DNA of 64,000 nt from Deroplatys truncata (Eukaryota; Arthropoda; Insecta; Mantodea; Mantidae), in NCBI GenBank assembly GCA_030765065.1, contig CM060978.1:58618421-58682420 (forward strand), written 5' to 3'. The notes under the pieces were generated by a model, which was not told the DNA's origin, made no database searches, and was given only the letters and a program-made list of their open reading frames with translations. Within the stretch, counting starts at the first letter, position 1. Every line of letters begins with the position of its first letter. Below are positions 43,820 through 55,256 of the stretch, in pieces. Made by a program: the position numbers and the translations under genes.

Positions 43820-43965
43820 CACGGCTAGCCGAGGTATTTAAGGCACGGACTCGTGAATAGGAGGTCTGCGGTTCAAGTCCCGCCAGGACAAAGCTTGACA
43901 AACGCCAGGCGGGTACTTAGGCTGGAACGTTTCCTTCCCAATTATTTAATTTCATGTATCACCGT
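43820..43965 (+). repeat. SINE-E, plus
   Basis: tRNA-like head GGCTAGCCGAGGTATTTAAG with AAGGCACGGACTCGTGAATA and box B 'GCGGTTCAAGTCCCGCC' at about 43869-43885. The class-II-like spacing resembles a leucine- or serine-type tRNA ancestor. Confidence 0.7.
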
Positions 43966-44084
43966 CTGTGGTGCCATACGCAGCAAGAACGGGCATTAAA
44001 CACTACCATTAGCTAGCTCTTCAAAACATGTTTGTAAGTTAGGTTGTGTGGTCCATAGGTTTGAATTTCGAACTCCAACACTAA

Positions 44085-44595
44085 TTACCTATAGTAGGTA
44101 AGAGTGTATTCTACCCAAAACTCGATATCGAGGTTTCACCTTCCTACATGTTTTGAGGTCCCCTGAACCCAGAAAATAATTTTAGTGAGAAAGAGAAAAC
44201 ATAACTAAAAAACGAAACAAAGTTGAATGAATATCAAACTTTGTATTTTTCACCTAAAAATTCGATATCAAAATTTCAGCGGAAATAGAATTTTGGGATC
44301 ACTGAATCCCCCCCAAAGCAAACTATATATTTGAGCTCCGCATCTTCCAATGATGTGACATGAAATGTTTCAAGAAAATCCCCACCCCAAACTATCCTTT
44401 GGATTAAACATTTTTCTATTTTTCATTTATTCAAAAGTGGTTCTAAGCATTTTGGTTAAAATACCGTTGTTTTAAGATAGTTATATGAAAAAATGCAAAT
44501 ATTACATTATGCAAAAACCGGTTAAGTCGTTTCCCTTTGAATTTATTTACCTAACGATGTACAACTGGTAAACCATAAGGGATAAACACTTACTA
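44085..44595 (-). mobile_element. Decayed R1, minus
   Basis: 'CCTATAGTAGGTAAGAGTGT', 'GAGGTTTCACCTTCCTACAT', 'CATGAAATGTTTCAAGAAAA' and 'GGTAAACCATAAGGGATAAA' keep R1 order. The microsatellite is gone. Confidence 0.65.
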
Positions 44596-44604
44596 TAGGT
44601 AGGT

Positions 44605-44740
44605 AAGGTTAGGTAAGTGGCTACGTTCTTGCTGATCGCTCTTCGAGTTAAGCAGCTTTGAGCTTGGTCGGTGACCCTCCACGTGAAGCTGCAGGTCCCC
44701 AATGTCCATCTGGGTGCATTTCCTAATTAATTTAATAGAG
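44605..44740 (+). repeat. 5S rRNA-derived SINE fragment
   Basis: CTGATCGCTCTTCGAGTTAAGC-like sequence at 44632-44653 and 'GAGCTTGGTCGGTGACCC' resemble the internal promoter region of 5S rRNA (GTTAAGCAGC box A at 44647-44656; GGTGACC box C at about 44670). It lacks a proper 5S 5' or 3' stem, so it is a retroposed derivative and not a 5S gene. Confidence 0.5.
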
Positions 44741-44869
44741 GTAACCTTTAATTACATATTTAAATTTTGATAAAGCAGTAATCAGATTTTTAAAAAGCGG
44801 ATTGCTATGCGATTGTTGTGAAATTCCAAGTTTTTTGTACGATCTCGAGAGAAAACAAAACAATAGCGA

Positions 44870-45057
44870 CTTTAGCACTTATGTTTTACATTCACATGAC
44901 CTTCTCTACTCTTTTACAAACTATTTTTACAATCGCTTATTCCCCATCTACTTCATATTAATCGAGATGTTCATCTTATTGGTAATTTTCTTGTAGATGT
45001 AAGGGGAATATGCAGTATTTAAGCGATAGTCAAATATTTTAAGAGCTCGTTGCTTTA
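44870..45057 (+). mobile_element. R1 left-end fragment, plus
   Basis: 'TTACATTCACATGACCTTCT' to 'TTTTAAGAGCTCGTTGC', cut by the next, opposite-facing R1. Confidence 0.75.
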
Positions 45058-45920
45058 ATTTTTACTTTCTCTACTACGTATAGTAAGTAGGGGAAGTATT
45101 GTATTCCACCCAAAAATTCGATACCGAGATTTCACCGAAATACATGTTTTGAGACCTCCTGAATCCAAAAAAAAGCATTTTTGGAAACATGTCCGTGTGT
45201 GTGTGTGTGTCTGTGTGTCTGTGAACAGCATAACTCAAAAACGAACAGTCGGATAAACACCAAACTTGGTATTTAGGTTCAGTATCTTCCAGAGATGCGA
45301 CACGAAGGTTTTCAAGAAAATCCCCCCACCCCAGACTACCCTTTACATGGAACATTTTTCGAAAATTTTAATTTTCTCAAAAATGGCTCTAACGATTTTG
45401 ATTAAAATATCATATGTTTAAGATAATGTCATGAGAAATGAAATGTATATCTCGAATTTTCTGGGAATGTCTCCAAAAGTATTCTTCATTGTGAACGACT
45501 TTTGCATAACTGGTAAACCATAGGAGATAGACAAAATTTTACTACACAAAAAATGTAGATCTCGTTAAAATACACAACTTATGTCATATACATTTGTTTT
45601 GTTGAGTGAACCGTTTTCGAGATATTGCTTGTTATTCCCTTAAATTTTCCAATACTTATAGTTTTTCTCAAATTCGTTATTCATTTTTTTATGTCCTGGA
45701 CTTGCAAAGAGAATGGAATGCGCCGCATAGCAACCAGCGTTAAAATATTTGACCATCGCTTAAAAGCTACCATATTCCCCTTGCATCTACAAGAAAATTA
45801 GCAATAAGATTGACATCTCGATATCTCGATTAACATAAAGCATATGGAGAATAGGCATTTGTAAAAATAGATTGTACAAGAGTAATGAAAGTCATGTGAG
45901 TGTAACACATCAGATTTTTT
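45058..45920 (-). mobile_element. R1, minus, full length, younger subfamily
   Basis: TTTTTACTTTCTCTACTACG to 'GTAACACATCAGATTTTTT'. Nearly the same sequence as the copies at 22516 and 39860, including ATCTCGATATCTCGATTAAC. Confidence 0.92.
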
Positions 45921-46118
45921 AAATAGGAAACCTACAATTAGGGTCAAATTAAACTGACCCTAAAGCGAACATCATATCGTCCTCCAAATAAAACACGACT
46001 AATGGTACTTTCTTTCTCCCATAATACTAAGTAACTTTTATTCAAAACATTTCTTTCTACAACGCTTAGTTTTGGAGATATTGTACTGTTTCAGCTTAAA
46101 TGGTCCAGCCTGTATACC

Positions 46119-46420
46119 TGTCGTCTTCCGTGGTGTAGTGGTTACCATGCTAGCTTCTAGTTCCCGTTGGTCGCGGGTTCAAGCCCGGCGGAGGGCGATG
46201 GATTTTTTCGGTCGTAAAAATCCCTCCCTTCGTAAGGGAAGTAAAGCCGGTGGTCCCATGTCATAGATTTACGGCACGTAAGAGAACCTCAAACCTGATA
46301 AAGAGGCCTCTGAGCAAAATTACCGGTCTTTCACGCCCAATATAGAATGGGACGTTAAGAACCGCAGCAGTTAAAAAGCGTCCATAAATAAAAAAATTAA
46401 AATAAATAAAAAAAGATTAC
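46119..46420 (+). mobile_element. SINE-B, plus, with perfect 10-bp target duplication
   Basis: tRNA-type head with box A GTGGTGTAGTGGTTACCATG and box B TCGCGGGTTCAAGCCCGGC at about 46171-46190, body 'ATAGATTTACGGCACGTAAG', and an A/T-rich AATAAATAAAAAAA tail. CCTGTATACC flanks it at 46109-46118 and 46421-46430. Best copy of this family in the window. Confidence 0.92.
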
Positions 46421-46430
46421 CCTGTATACC

Positions 46431-47599
46431 GGTCGAGGGATTTAAGACATGCTACCTGAATGACACGGCCATTTGTAGTGACAAAAGGAAATACTTCAGG
46501 CAAAAGTTGCTTAGAGTGAAGGAGGACATATAGTGATTTAGTTTTGTGATGAGTGCAGGTGTAGGGGATATACCGATGCCAACTTCATAATTTTAAATGG
46601 ATTGTTATGATGCATCATTTACCATTTAATAGTGCGTTTGAAGATGCATAAAACCGTGTTGGCCTTTCAACCTTCTGTTGCGAAGTTTTCGCTATTAAGT
46701 ATGCAATACGATACATTATAGATCAAAACCAAATGTCACCGTCTATCGTATTCACGGATTCCGTCAGCTCATTGCATGAGCTTCAACACACTACCAAAGC
46801 AACGAATACAAAATAACCAGTTACTCAATAACAATTACCAAAGTAACGACAACAACTAGTTATCGCATTGACGTTATTCAAGAAACGAGACGGTTACCGA
46901 GCCTGGATGACATCATTCACTGCATGTGCGCGGCTTTGGTATCGCTTATCCGCAGCTAGTTACCTCAATATTCGTTTACAACTTGAATCATTCTCACACG
47001 GAATTACAAGCACATATTTGTTTATTTACTACAGCATGTTGCTTATCGTTTCGAATGTAGGTCACAGTCCACAGATGACAGCTCATTTAACTCTCAGACA
47101 GCACAGCTGCATGCACTGTATTAAAATGATTCGATTATAGGTGCATGAATGTTTATATTTCGCGGTTAGCTGGATATAAATAAACGATTAATGCTGTTTA
47201 ATAGCAAAATATGCGCGGATCCTAAGCTCAAACAACGATATCGTTCATATTGAAACGTAGTTACATCTAATCGTTACTGGTAACCGTTACATGTAATCAT
47301 TAAATCACTGTAACTGCCATCGTTATAACGGTTACTAGGAAATAACTGTTTGTCACATTCCTATTCCAAACGTCTAACTCCCTTTTTCAAGAACTATGCC
47401 ACACAACAGCCACCACTGGAAACGTAATCACACTCAATTAGATTTCATCACATATACGACTTGCTGGCAACTAGAGCGCCGATGCTACAGGCAAAGAAGC
47501 GACACGAAACCCTCTGGGTCATGAACGAATCATTCATATGAACGTCTACAAGGAAAGAATCGCTTGGATCGTTTCAGTCTTAGCATGAATTGTCGTTAA
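46431..47599. other. Nothing recognised
   Basis: Includes many GTTACC/GGTAAC-type short repeats at 46800-46870 and 47270-47340 (AACCAGTTACTC, GTTACTGGTAACCGTTACAT) of unknown meaning. No supported gene. Confidence 0.4.
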
Positions 47600-48448
47600 A
47601 AAAGATCTGATGTGTTACACTCACATGACTTTCTCTACTCTTGTACAAACTATTTTTACAAACGCTTATTCTACATATACTTCATGTTAATCGGGATATC
47701 GAGATGTTAATCTTATTGCTAATTTTCTTGTAGATGCAACGGGAATTGCTAGGCTTTAAGCGATAGTCAAATATTTTAAGAGCCGGTTGCTATGTGGAGT
47801 ATTCCATCCTCTTTGCATTACCAGGACAAAAAGAAAAAATTAATAACGAATTTGAGAAATAGTATAAGTATTGGAAAGCTTAAGGGAATAACAAGCAATA
47901 TCTCGAAAATGGTTCACTCAACAAAAACAATGTATATGACATAAATTGTGCCTTTTAACGCGATCTACATGTTTTGTGTAGTAAAATTTTGTCTATCTCT
48001 TATGGTTTACCAGTTATGCCAAATTCGTTCACAATGAAGAATACTTTTGGAGACATTCCCACAAAATTCGAGATATACATTTCATTTGTCATGAAAATAT
48101 CTTAAACATATGATATTTTAATCAAAATTGTTGGACATTTTTGAGAAAACTAAAATTTTCGAATAATGTTCCATGTAAAGGGTAATCTGAGGGGGGGATT
48201 TTCTTGAAAACCTTCGTGTCGCATCTCTGGAAGATACTGAACCTAAATACCAAGTTTGGTGTTTATCCGGCTGCTTGTTTCTGAGTTATGCTGTTCACAG
48301 ACACACACACACGGACATGTTTCTAAAAATGTTTTTTTTTTGGATTCAGGGGTCTCAAAACATGTATTTCCGGTGAAATCTCGGTATTGAATTTTTGGGT
48401 GGAATACAGTACTTCCCCTACTTACTATACGTAGTAGAGAAAGTAAAA
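47600..48448 (+). mobile_element. R1, plus, unit 1 of a three-unit array, full length
   Basis: From GATCTGATGTGTTACACTCA to 'ACGTAGTAGAGAAAGTAAAA'. Its right third already carries the GGCTGCTTGTTTCTGAG variant shared with unit 2. Confidence 0.9.
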
Positions 48449-49063
48449 GTGAATAACGAATTCCCATTTGAGAAAATAAGTATTGAAAAATTTAAGGGAA
48501 TAACAAGCAATATCTCGAAAATGCTTCACTCAACAAAAAAAGGTATATGACATAAATTGTGTATTTTAACGCGATCTACATTTTTTGTGTAGTAATATTT
48601 TGTGTATCTCTTATGGTTTACGAGTTATGCAAATGTCGTTCACAATGAAGAATACTTTTGGAGACATTCCCAGAAAATTCGAGATATACATTTCATTTGT
48701 CATGAAAATATCTTAAACATGTGATATTTTAATCAAAATCGTTAGAGCCATTTTTGGGAAAATGAAAATTTTCGAAAAATGTTCCATGTTAAGGGTAATC
48801 TGGGGTGGGGGATTTTCTTGAAAACCTTCGTGTCGCATCTCTGGAAGATACTGAACCTAAATACCAAGTTTGGTGTTTATCCGGCTGCTTGTTTCTGAGT
48901 TATGCTGTTCACAGACACACACACACGGACATGTTTCTAAAAATGTTTTTTTTTTGGATTCAGGGGGTCTCAAAACATGTATTTCCGGTGAAATCTCGGT
49001 ATTGAATTTTTGGGTGGAATACAGTACTTCCCCTACTTACTATACGTAGTAGAGAAAGTAAAA
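48449..49063 (+). mobile_element. R1, plus, unit 2 of the array (left-truncated)
   Basis: Joins at GTGAATAACGAATTCCCATT and ends at the full right end. Almost identical to unit 3 over its first 400 bp. Confidence 0.92.
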
Positions 49064-49690
49064 GTGAATAACGAATTCCCATTTGAGAAAATAAGTATTG
49101 AAAAATTTAAGGGAATAACAAGCAATATCTCGAAAATGCTTCACTCAACAAAAAAAGGTATATGACATAAATTGTGTATTTTAACGCGATCTACATTTTT
49201 TGTGTAGTAATATTTTGTGCATCTCTTATGGTTTACGAGTTATACAAATGTCGTTCACAATGAAGAATACTTTTGGAGACATTCCCAGAAAATTCGAAAT
49301 ATACATTTCATTTGTCATGAAAATACCTTAAACATGTGATATTTTAATCAAAATCGTTAAAGCCATTTTTGGGAAAATGAAAATTTTCGAAAAATGTTCC
49401 ATGTTAAGGGTAATCTGGGGTGGGGGATTTTCTTGAAAACCTTCGTTTCGCATTTGTGGAAGATAGTGAACCTAAATACCAAGTTTGGTGTTTATCCGAC
49501 TGTTCGTTTCTGAGTTATGCTGTTCACAGACACACACCTAGACAGACACACACACGGGCATGTTTCCAAAAATACTTTTCGGATTCAGGGGGCCTCAAAG
49601 CATGTATTTCCGGTGAAATCTCGGTATCGATTTTTTGGTTGGAATACAATAATTCCCCTACTTACTATACATACTAGAGAAACTAAAAAA
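49064..49690 (+). mobile_element. R1, plus, unit 3 of the array (left-truncated)
   Basis: Same joint as unit 2, ending 'ATACATACTAGAGAAACTAA'. The right third diverges from unit 2 (CACACCTAGACAGACACA tract). Confidence 0.9.
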
Positions 49691-50230
49691 ATCGCAAGAA
49701 TTGTGCATGAACCATCGTTCTAAAAGAATCGCTGGTTGCAGGAATCGTGATCAGGACATTCTCGATTCATTCTCGCTTACGCTTAGTTTAGTACTGTAAG
49801 CTTTGACTGCCAAGCCGGGTCCGAGCGAATACTGCCGGGTAATACGATGTTGCGCAGGGAAATTACCACGCATTGTGATGCTATAACATGGTATACGAAA
49901 ACAAATGCACCACCAAAAATTGAATATTTCCAAGTTCTTTCGATTCGTAGTAGACCGAATCAGAAGTACAATGAACTATGCAGTTTGAAAGAATCTTTAG
50001 AATTTATAATGTGAGTAGGTAGACCAACACGACTCTTTAAGATACTGATGCCTTAACCTAGGAATACCGAGTTCAGACGAGAAAGATTAATTCTTAAACA
50101 CAATAGTTGAAATTATAAAGCGCAGTAAAATGAATCGTAAACATTGCCAACGGAGAACGAGGCTGCAGCAGGTGGTATAAATAACAGAAGTAATTTTCAG
50201 TAATATTAGAGTGAAGTAGATAGTGTGTTA
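49691..50230. other. Nothing firmly recognised
   Basis: The first ~70 bases (CATGAACCATCGTTCTAAAA, 'GAATCGCTGG') match a short degenerate repeat also seen at 47515 and 52440. Confidence 0.4.
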
Positions 50231-51111
50231 GCCCCACGTTTTGGGCACCAATTTTAAGAAGTTAATTTGTTGCTGCTACATATGGAAAGTCAGTTTGAAG
50301 AAGACGGTATCTTTACGTTATTTGCACCACGCTTTTTGGGCGTCAGTTTGAAGTAGTTTATATTGAAGGAGTTGTATTATATTTCAACTGTTGGGAAGCC
50401 CAACTTGTAGTAGTTGCAACCGCACGTATAGTAAACAGTTTTCGGTAGCCTTCGCCCCAAATGTACTTTCCGGTGGCCTTAGCCCCAAGTTTAAAAAATA
50501 TTAACTTTGTAATTTGACTGTTTGTTTAAATATTATATATTTATGTTGCCTCGGCTGTGTCAGTATTATTGTTAGAGACATGTTTCTCTTAGCAGGGTTG
50601 TGGTGCGACTAAGAATGCAGGCTTACACAGATTATAATTTTACTTTACTCCTTTTATTAATGCTTGATACGATTTATATAACACTTCACTGATAGAGAGC
50701 TGTGAGATTCTTTTATTAATTAATTGCCCTTTTTTTAACACAAACTTATTTTTCGTCTCACACGAATACGTATTAAATCTCTTGAGGACACTTTTTGCGT
50801 CTGCTTAGTAACGTTATCTGCAACCAACTGAATTGATTTCGACCGCGTAAACTTGTAAATTTCTGTATTTCAAGTCTCTGATTGGCTAATCCTACTCCAA
50901 TAGAATACCTTCATTTAACCATTGCTTTTTTCTGGTTGTTGATTGGCTATTTATTAAACTGTCTCGAAATTTACATTATTGTTGCTCCAATAATAACTAG
51001 TAGCATTTAAACTTTGAAATTCATTATTGCCTCAAGGTTACCTCATTGTTACCACATTGTTAGCAACTTTTGAGCTATTTCTCATAGCTCTTACACTATT
51101 AAATTATCGTA

Positions 51112-52350
51112 CTAGGGGCACTATTTATATTTTGAGCCTAATAATTAAAACAAAGTAATTTCTGATTGAAAACTGCTTTATTGTTCTTTAAAATATTCTC
51201 CTTTATGATCAATGCACTTTTGCATCCATTTGAACCTTTTGTCAAAGCATTTATTCCAGTCTTCTATAGACACCTCCAATACATGGTTTTTGAAGGCATC
51301 AACGGTTTCTTCTGCCAACGAAAATCGTTGTCCAAAAAATTTATTCTTGATGTTCGGGAACAAAAAGAGATTGGGTGCCAAATCAGGACTGTATGGCGGA
51401 TGACCCATCAATTCGATTTTTTGAGCCTTCAAATACTCTGTTGTTAGACGAGATGTGTGTGCGCTCGCATTGTCTTGATGAACGATCCTAGGTTCTTGTT
51501 GGTTTTCCTTACTTCACCGAAGACTTCCGGCATTGACCGCTTTACGTTCCTCTAAAGGCACTGTTGCCACATGGCCAGTTTTACTGAAAAAGCAGGCGAC
51601 CATTTGCTTCGAAGTGCTTCGAGTGCGAACAACTTTTGTTGGATTTGCTTCATTTTGAAACACCAATACAGTCGACTGCTGTTTACGTTCCGGCTCATAC
51701 GCATAGATCCATTATTCGTCACCTGTTGCAATCTTATATACGTCTTTTGAGGCACCGCCATTGTATTTATTGAGCATTTTTGTACACCAATCGAGACGAG
51801 CATCTTTTTGAGATTGCGTCAAATTATGTGGGATCCAACGAGAGCAAACCTTTTGCACGGATAAAGGACAATATTTTATATATGTTGGTGGGTTGCCTCA
51901 CTCTCACAATATGTCGCATGATGATCTTTCATTATTAGGTTTTGCACAGTATCAATGTTTTCTGGCACAACAACTGATTTTGGACGACCCTCACGAACTT
52001 CATCATTGAGCGAACGGCGGCCACGATTGAATTCGTTATACCAGCGTTTCACAGTGGCAAAGGATGGAACTTTGTCGCCAAATGTGGAAGTTAGTTGATC
52101 GATGCACTCTTGTCTTGATAATCCACGTCGAAAATCGTAATAAATCATTGCACGAAAATTTTCACGAGTTAATTCCATGTTTTTGTTGGCACACAATATT
52201 CAAGTTAGTGTAAACAAAACAAATGACACTCTATTGACAAAATGTTTGAAGTACATTATCGTAAAAATGTCAAACTTTCCGTTGGAAGCGTCAGATTGCA
52301 CCTACAACATTCAGGGTTGCCAATGCTCAAAATATAAATAGTGCCCCTCG
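51112..52350 (-). mobile_element. Mariner transposon with clear terminal inverted repeats
   Basis: The 1239-bp element lies between TA dinucleotides (51110-51111 and 52351-52352). Inverted ends share GGGGCACTATTTATATTTTG at 51115 and at the other end on the opposite strand, about 24 bases in all. It contains a single minus-strand transposase frame. Size, TA target and protein type all fit mariner. Confidence 0.95.
51178..52196 (-). pseudogene. Mariner transposase (DD34D type), inactive
   Basis: Cut-and-paste transposase relic. The start is at 52196, or more likely the internal Met at 52178 (MELTRENFRAMIYYDFRRGL). The helix-turn-helix half includes SFATVKRWYNEFNRGRRSLN and the linker GRPKSVVVPENID. 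The first catalytic Asp is in TGDE (about 51718) but the next codon is a TAA stop (51712-51714). The second Asp is in HQDNASAHTS. In HPPYSPDLAPNLFLFP one residue is missing where the family has Asn-Asp-Phe, so the third catalytic Asp is lost (near 51369). Several frame changes occur between 51880 and 51430. It ends GEYFKEQ at 51178. Confidence 0.92.
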
Positions 52351-52359
52351 TAATAACAA

Positions 52360-52700
52360 AGTCGTGCTTTTGTATTTTGGCTGCAAACTGCAAATAGGGA
52401 GGATTTATATAGGAATCACGAGTAGGAATAAACAGCAGGCAAGGGGACAATTCATGAATCATGAACGAATCGTATGAATCGATTCATGAATCCTGAACGA
52501 ATCGCATGAATCATTACTGTAAAAGAGTCGCTGGACCCAACTTTACTCCGGTAGATGGCATCACAACTACACATCAAGATTTACTTATCCATATAAAACG
52601 AGTCATTACACCCCAGTGGCAAAGCTAGGGTATTCTACTCCAAATGGTAAGCACCATACAGTGTGTACTAGTTACAATTTCAAATCCCCTATTTCACATT
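52360..52700. other. Degenerate ATGAATC repeats, otherwise nothing recognised
   Basis: At 52450-52530 the heptamer ATGAATC and GAACGAATC recur several times. No gene signal. Confidence 0.4.
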
Positions 52701-52719
52701 TCAAGCAAGACCAAGTATT

Positions 52720-53000
52720 ATTACCAGACTGTGTATGAGACATACAACCCTGACTCACTCCAATCTTCTGTCTCATGAACCACACCACCTTGTCACCGTT
52801 TAACACATCATCATAGACTGTCCACAATTTAAAGAAACAAAGACAACAGTGCAGCATTTCAAACAGTATGGAAATACATAACAATGTAACTTCATGTAAA
52901 AATGTTATGCTATCATTTTTGTAAAACCTATCAACATGTATAAGTCTATGTAGTGTCACGATATGACTGTAACGTTAAAAAATCTTAAATAAAATACAGA
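52720..53000 (+). pseudogene. LINE (Jockey/CR1-like) ORF2 C-terminal fragment
   Basis: One plus frame reads RHTTLTHSNLLSHEPHHLVT, a stop, then HIIIDCPQFKETKTTVQHF. The 'GHTxLTH' and 'VxHIIxDCPxF' motifs mark the C-terminal end of reverse-transcriptase ORFs in insect non-LTR elements. Two of the usual cysteines are missing. Downstream AATCTTAAATAAAATAC looks like a LINE 3' end. Only about 280 bp survive. Confidence 0.55.
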
Positions 53001-53640
53001 AAAAGCTGTATTTTAATGGCCATTGAGGATATATTAAGGCATAGATTCCGAAACATTAGTTTTACTTTAATGAACCAATAAACTCAGTGATGTCCAACCA
53101 TAAGCGAAACAAGGGATGGCGGATTTACCCCCACGCATTGTTCGTGGAGCAATGATGTATTCATGTATTCAAGGGTTGTTAAAATCCAATGTTTGGTTAT
53201 CTTGTACCATGCCAATGAACCCACCGTCAGTGAGTGAGTGAAGGGAAAATGCTTCACAGCACAAAACAAAGTGGGTGGGATAAGACGACAATATGATATC
53301 ATTAGCTCATAAGAGATAAGGTTGAGCTTCACTAGATAAGCTACTGAGTGGCTCCATTGTACAGTTTGAACCGTGCTAGTTGGATGTAAATAAACATTCA
53401 ACTCTTTGTACCCGTTTCCTTTATTCACTTTTTATCCTTTACTGTTAAATGGTAAATAAAAAATCAATCCAATTCAATTAACATGAAATGGATATCGAAT
53501 CTCCCGTACATCTGCATTCATCATAAAACTGTCTATATCACATTATGTCCCCCTTCACCCAAACAACTTCTGTCTGAAGCTTTTTCTTCTGTCACTACAA
53601 ATGACCGTGTTATCCAGGTGGCCCGTTTTAAATGCCTCAC
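53001..53640. other. Nothing recognised
   Basis: A minus open frame at 53084-53428 has no domain or motif that I recognise and is not called as a gene. Confidence 0.4.
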
Positions 53641-53775
53641 CCGGTATACATGCATTTTCACAGTGGGGGCCTTAAAACGTGTATTTCATGTTGAAATCTT
53701 AATATAAAGTTTATGTATTGAATTATTACTTCCGGTACCTTAGGTACCCAACAGGAAGAGAAATTAAAACACAGT
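53641..53775 (+). mobile_element. Decayed R1 right end, plus
   Basis: 'GGGGGCCTTAAAACGTGTAT', 'TTCATGTTGAAATCTTAATA', 'CAACAGGAAGAGAAATTAAA'. Confidence 0.5.
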
Positions 53776-53839
53776 AAGCTTTATAACTTCTTGTAATTTA
53801 AAGAAATTTTAAATTCATTGGATTAATTTAGGTTAGTAA

Positions 53840-54392
53840 AAAAACGTTTATGTAATACATTTACATGATTTTCTCTACCTTCTATTTTTATTAGTAGGTA
53901 TACAAACTATACTTACTAAAACTTATTTTTCTATCTACTACCTTTTAATCCAAATAAATCTTTGCCAACGAGTAGCTACATTACACATTTAGTTATAGAT
54001 AATAAGAACACTCAAATGTTTTAAGAACTGGACTCTAAATGCTGGCCTTAAAATTCCATACTGTTTCCATGCAATCGCGAGAAGCAAGTGATTGTTGACA
54101 GGACTTTTAAAAGAATGGCCAAGAAATGAACAAATCTCAGAAACGGCTTATGCCACAGAAAAACTTATTTTAAGTAAATTATGTGTTTTAAAGAGATCTA
54201 AATTTTCTGTATGGTACGTTTTCGTCTAGCTCTTAAGGTTTCCGATTATACAAGATTACACAAAATAAACAGGAGTTTACATGCTATTCCCCAAAAATTC
54301 AAGATAGAGATTTTATATGACGTGTAAATATCTTTAATGTATGGCATTTTAATTAAAATCGTTAGTGTCACTTTTAGAAAATTAAACATTTT
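53840..54392 (+). mobile_element. Old R1, plus, cut by a younger R1
   Basis: Older-subfamily left and middle blocks (ATTTACATGATTTTCTCTAC to GTTAGTGTCACTTTTAGAAA). It ends in an A-run, 'CATTTTGAAAAAAA', where the next R1 begins. Confidence 0.75.
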
Positions 54393-55091
54393 GAAAAAAA
54401 TTGTTATACTCAAATGAGTTTCTCTACTCTTGTACAAACTATTTTTACAAACTCTTATTCTCCATATGCTTCATGTTAATCGAGATATCGAGATGTTAAT
54501 CTTATTGCTAATTTTCTTGTAGATGCAAGGGGAATTGCTAGGCTTTAAGCTATATTCAAATATTTTAAGAGGTGGTTCCTATGTGGAGTATTCCATTCTC
54601 TTTGCATTACCAGGACAAAAAATTAATAAAGAATTTCCATTTGAGAAAAAGTGTAAGTATTGGAAAATTTAAGGGAATAAAAAGCAATATCTCGAAAATG
54701 GTTCACCCAACAAAAAAAAATGTATATGACGTAAATTGTGTATTTTAACGCGATCTACATTTTTTTGTGTAGTAACATTTTGTCTATCTCTTATGGTTTA
54801 CCAGTTATGCAAAAGTCGTTCACAATGAAGAATACTTTTGGAGACATTCCCAGAAAATTCGAGATATACATTTCATTTGTCATAAAAATGTCTTAAACAT
54901 ATGATATTTTGATCAAAATCGTTAGAGCCATTTTTGAGAAAATTAAATTTTGGAAAAATGTTCCATGTAAAGGGTAATCTGGGGGGGGGTCTTCTTGAAA
55001 ACCTTCGTGTCCCATCTCTGGAATATACTGAACCTAAATACCAAGTTTGGTGTTTATCCGACTGTTCGCTTCTGAGTTATGCTGTACACAG

Positions 55092-55122
<31 letters not shown>

Positions 55123-55256
55123 CATGTTTCCAAATTGCTTTTTTTTGGATTCAGGGGGTATCAAAGCATGTATTTCCGGTGAAATCTTGGTATCGAATTT
55201 TTGGGTGAAATACAATACTTCCCCTACTTACTATACGTGGTAGGGTAAGTAAAAAT
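54393..55256 (+). mobile_element. R1, plus, full length
   Basis: Starts in the A-run of the older copy ('AAAATTGTTATACTCAAATG') and ends 'CTATACGTGGTAGGGTAAGT'. CA tract at 55089-55119. Confidence 0.88.

Larger units (their letters stand above)
50231..52358 (-). mobile_element. LTR-1 element, minus, interrupted by a mariner
   Basis: On the minus strand it begins TGTTAT at 52358, is interrupted by the mariner, and continues from 51109 downward with GAGCTATGAGAAATAGCTCA, 'GTTGCTAACAATGTGGTAAC', 'AATCAACAACCAGAAAAAAG' and AATAAAAGAATCTCACAGCT. Its right side has two primer-binding-like motifs (AAACTGACGCCCAAAAAGCG near 50345 and TTGGTGCCCAAAACGTGGGG near 50232-50251). It corresponds to the plus copy at 41667. 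Confidence 0.6.

Noticed and set aside
52672-53428. Two minus frames of 95 and 114 codons
   Set aside because: The first is the shadow of the plus-strand LINE fragment at 52720-53000; the second has no recognisable domain.
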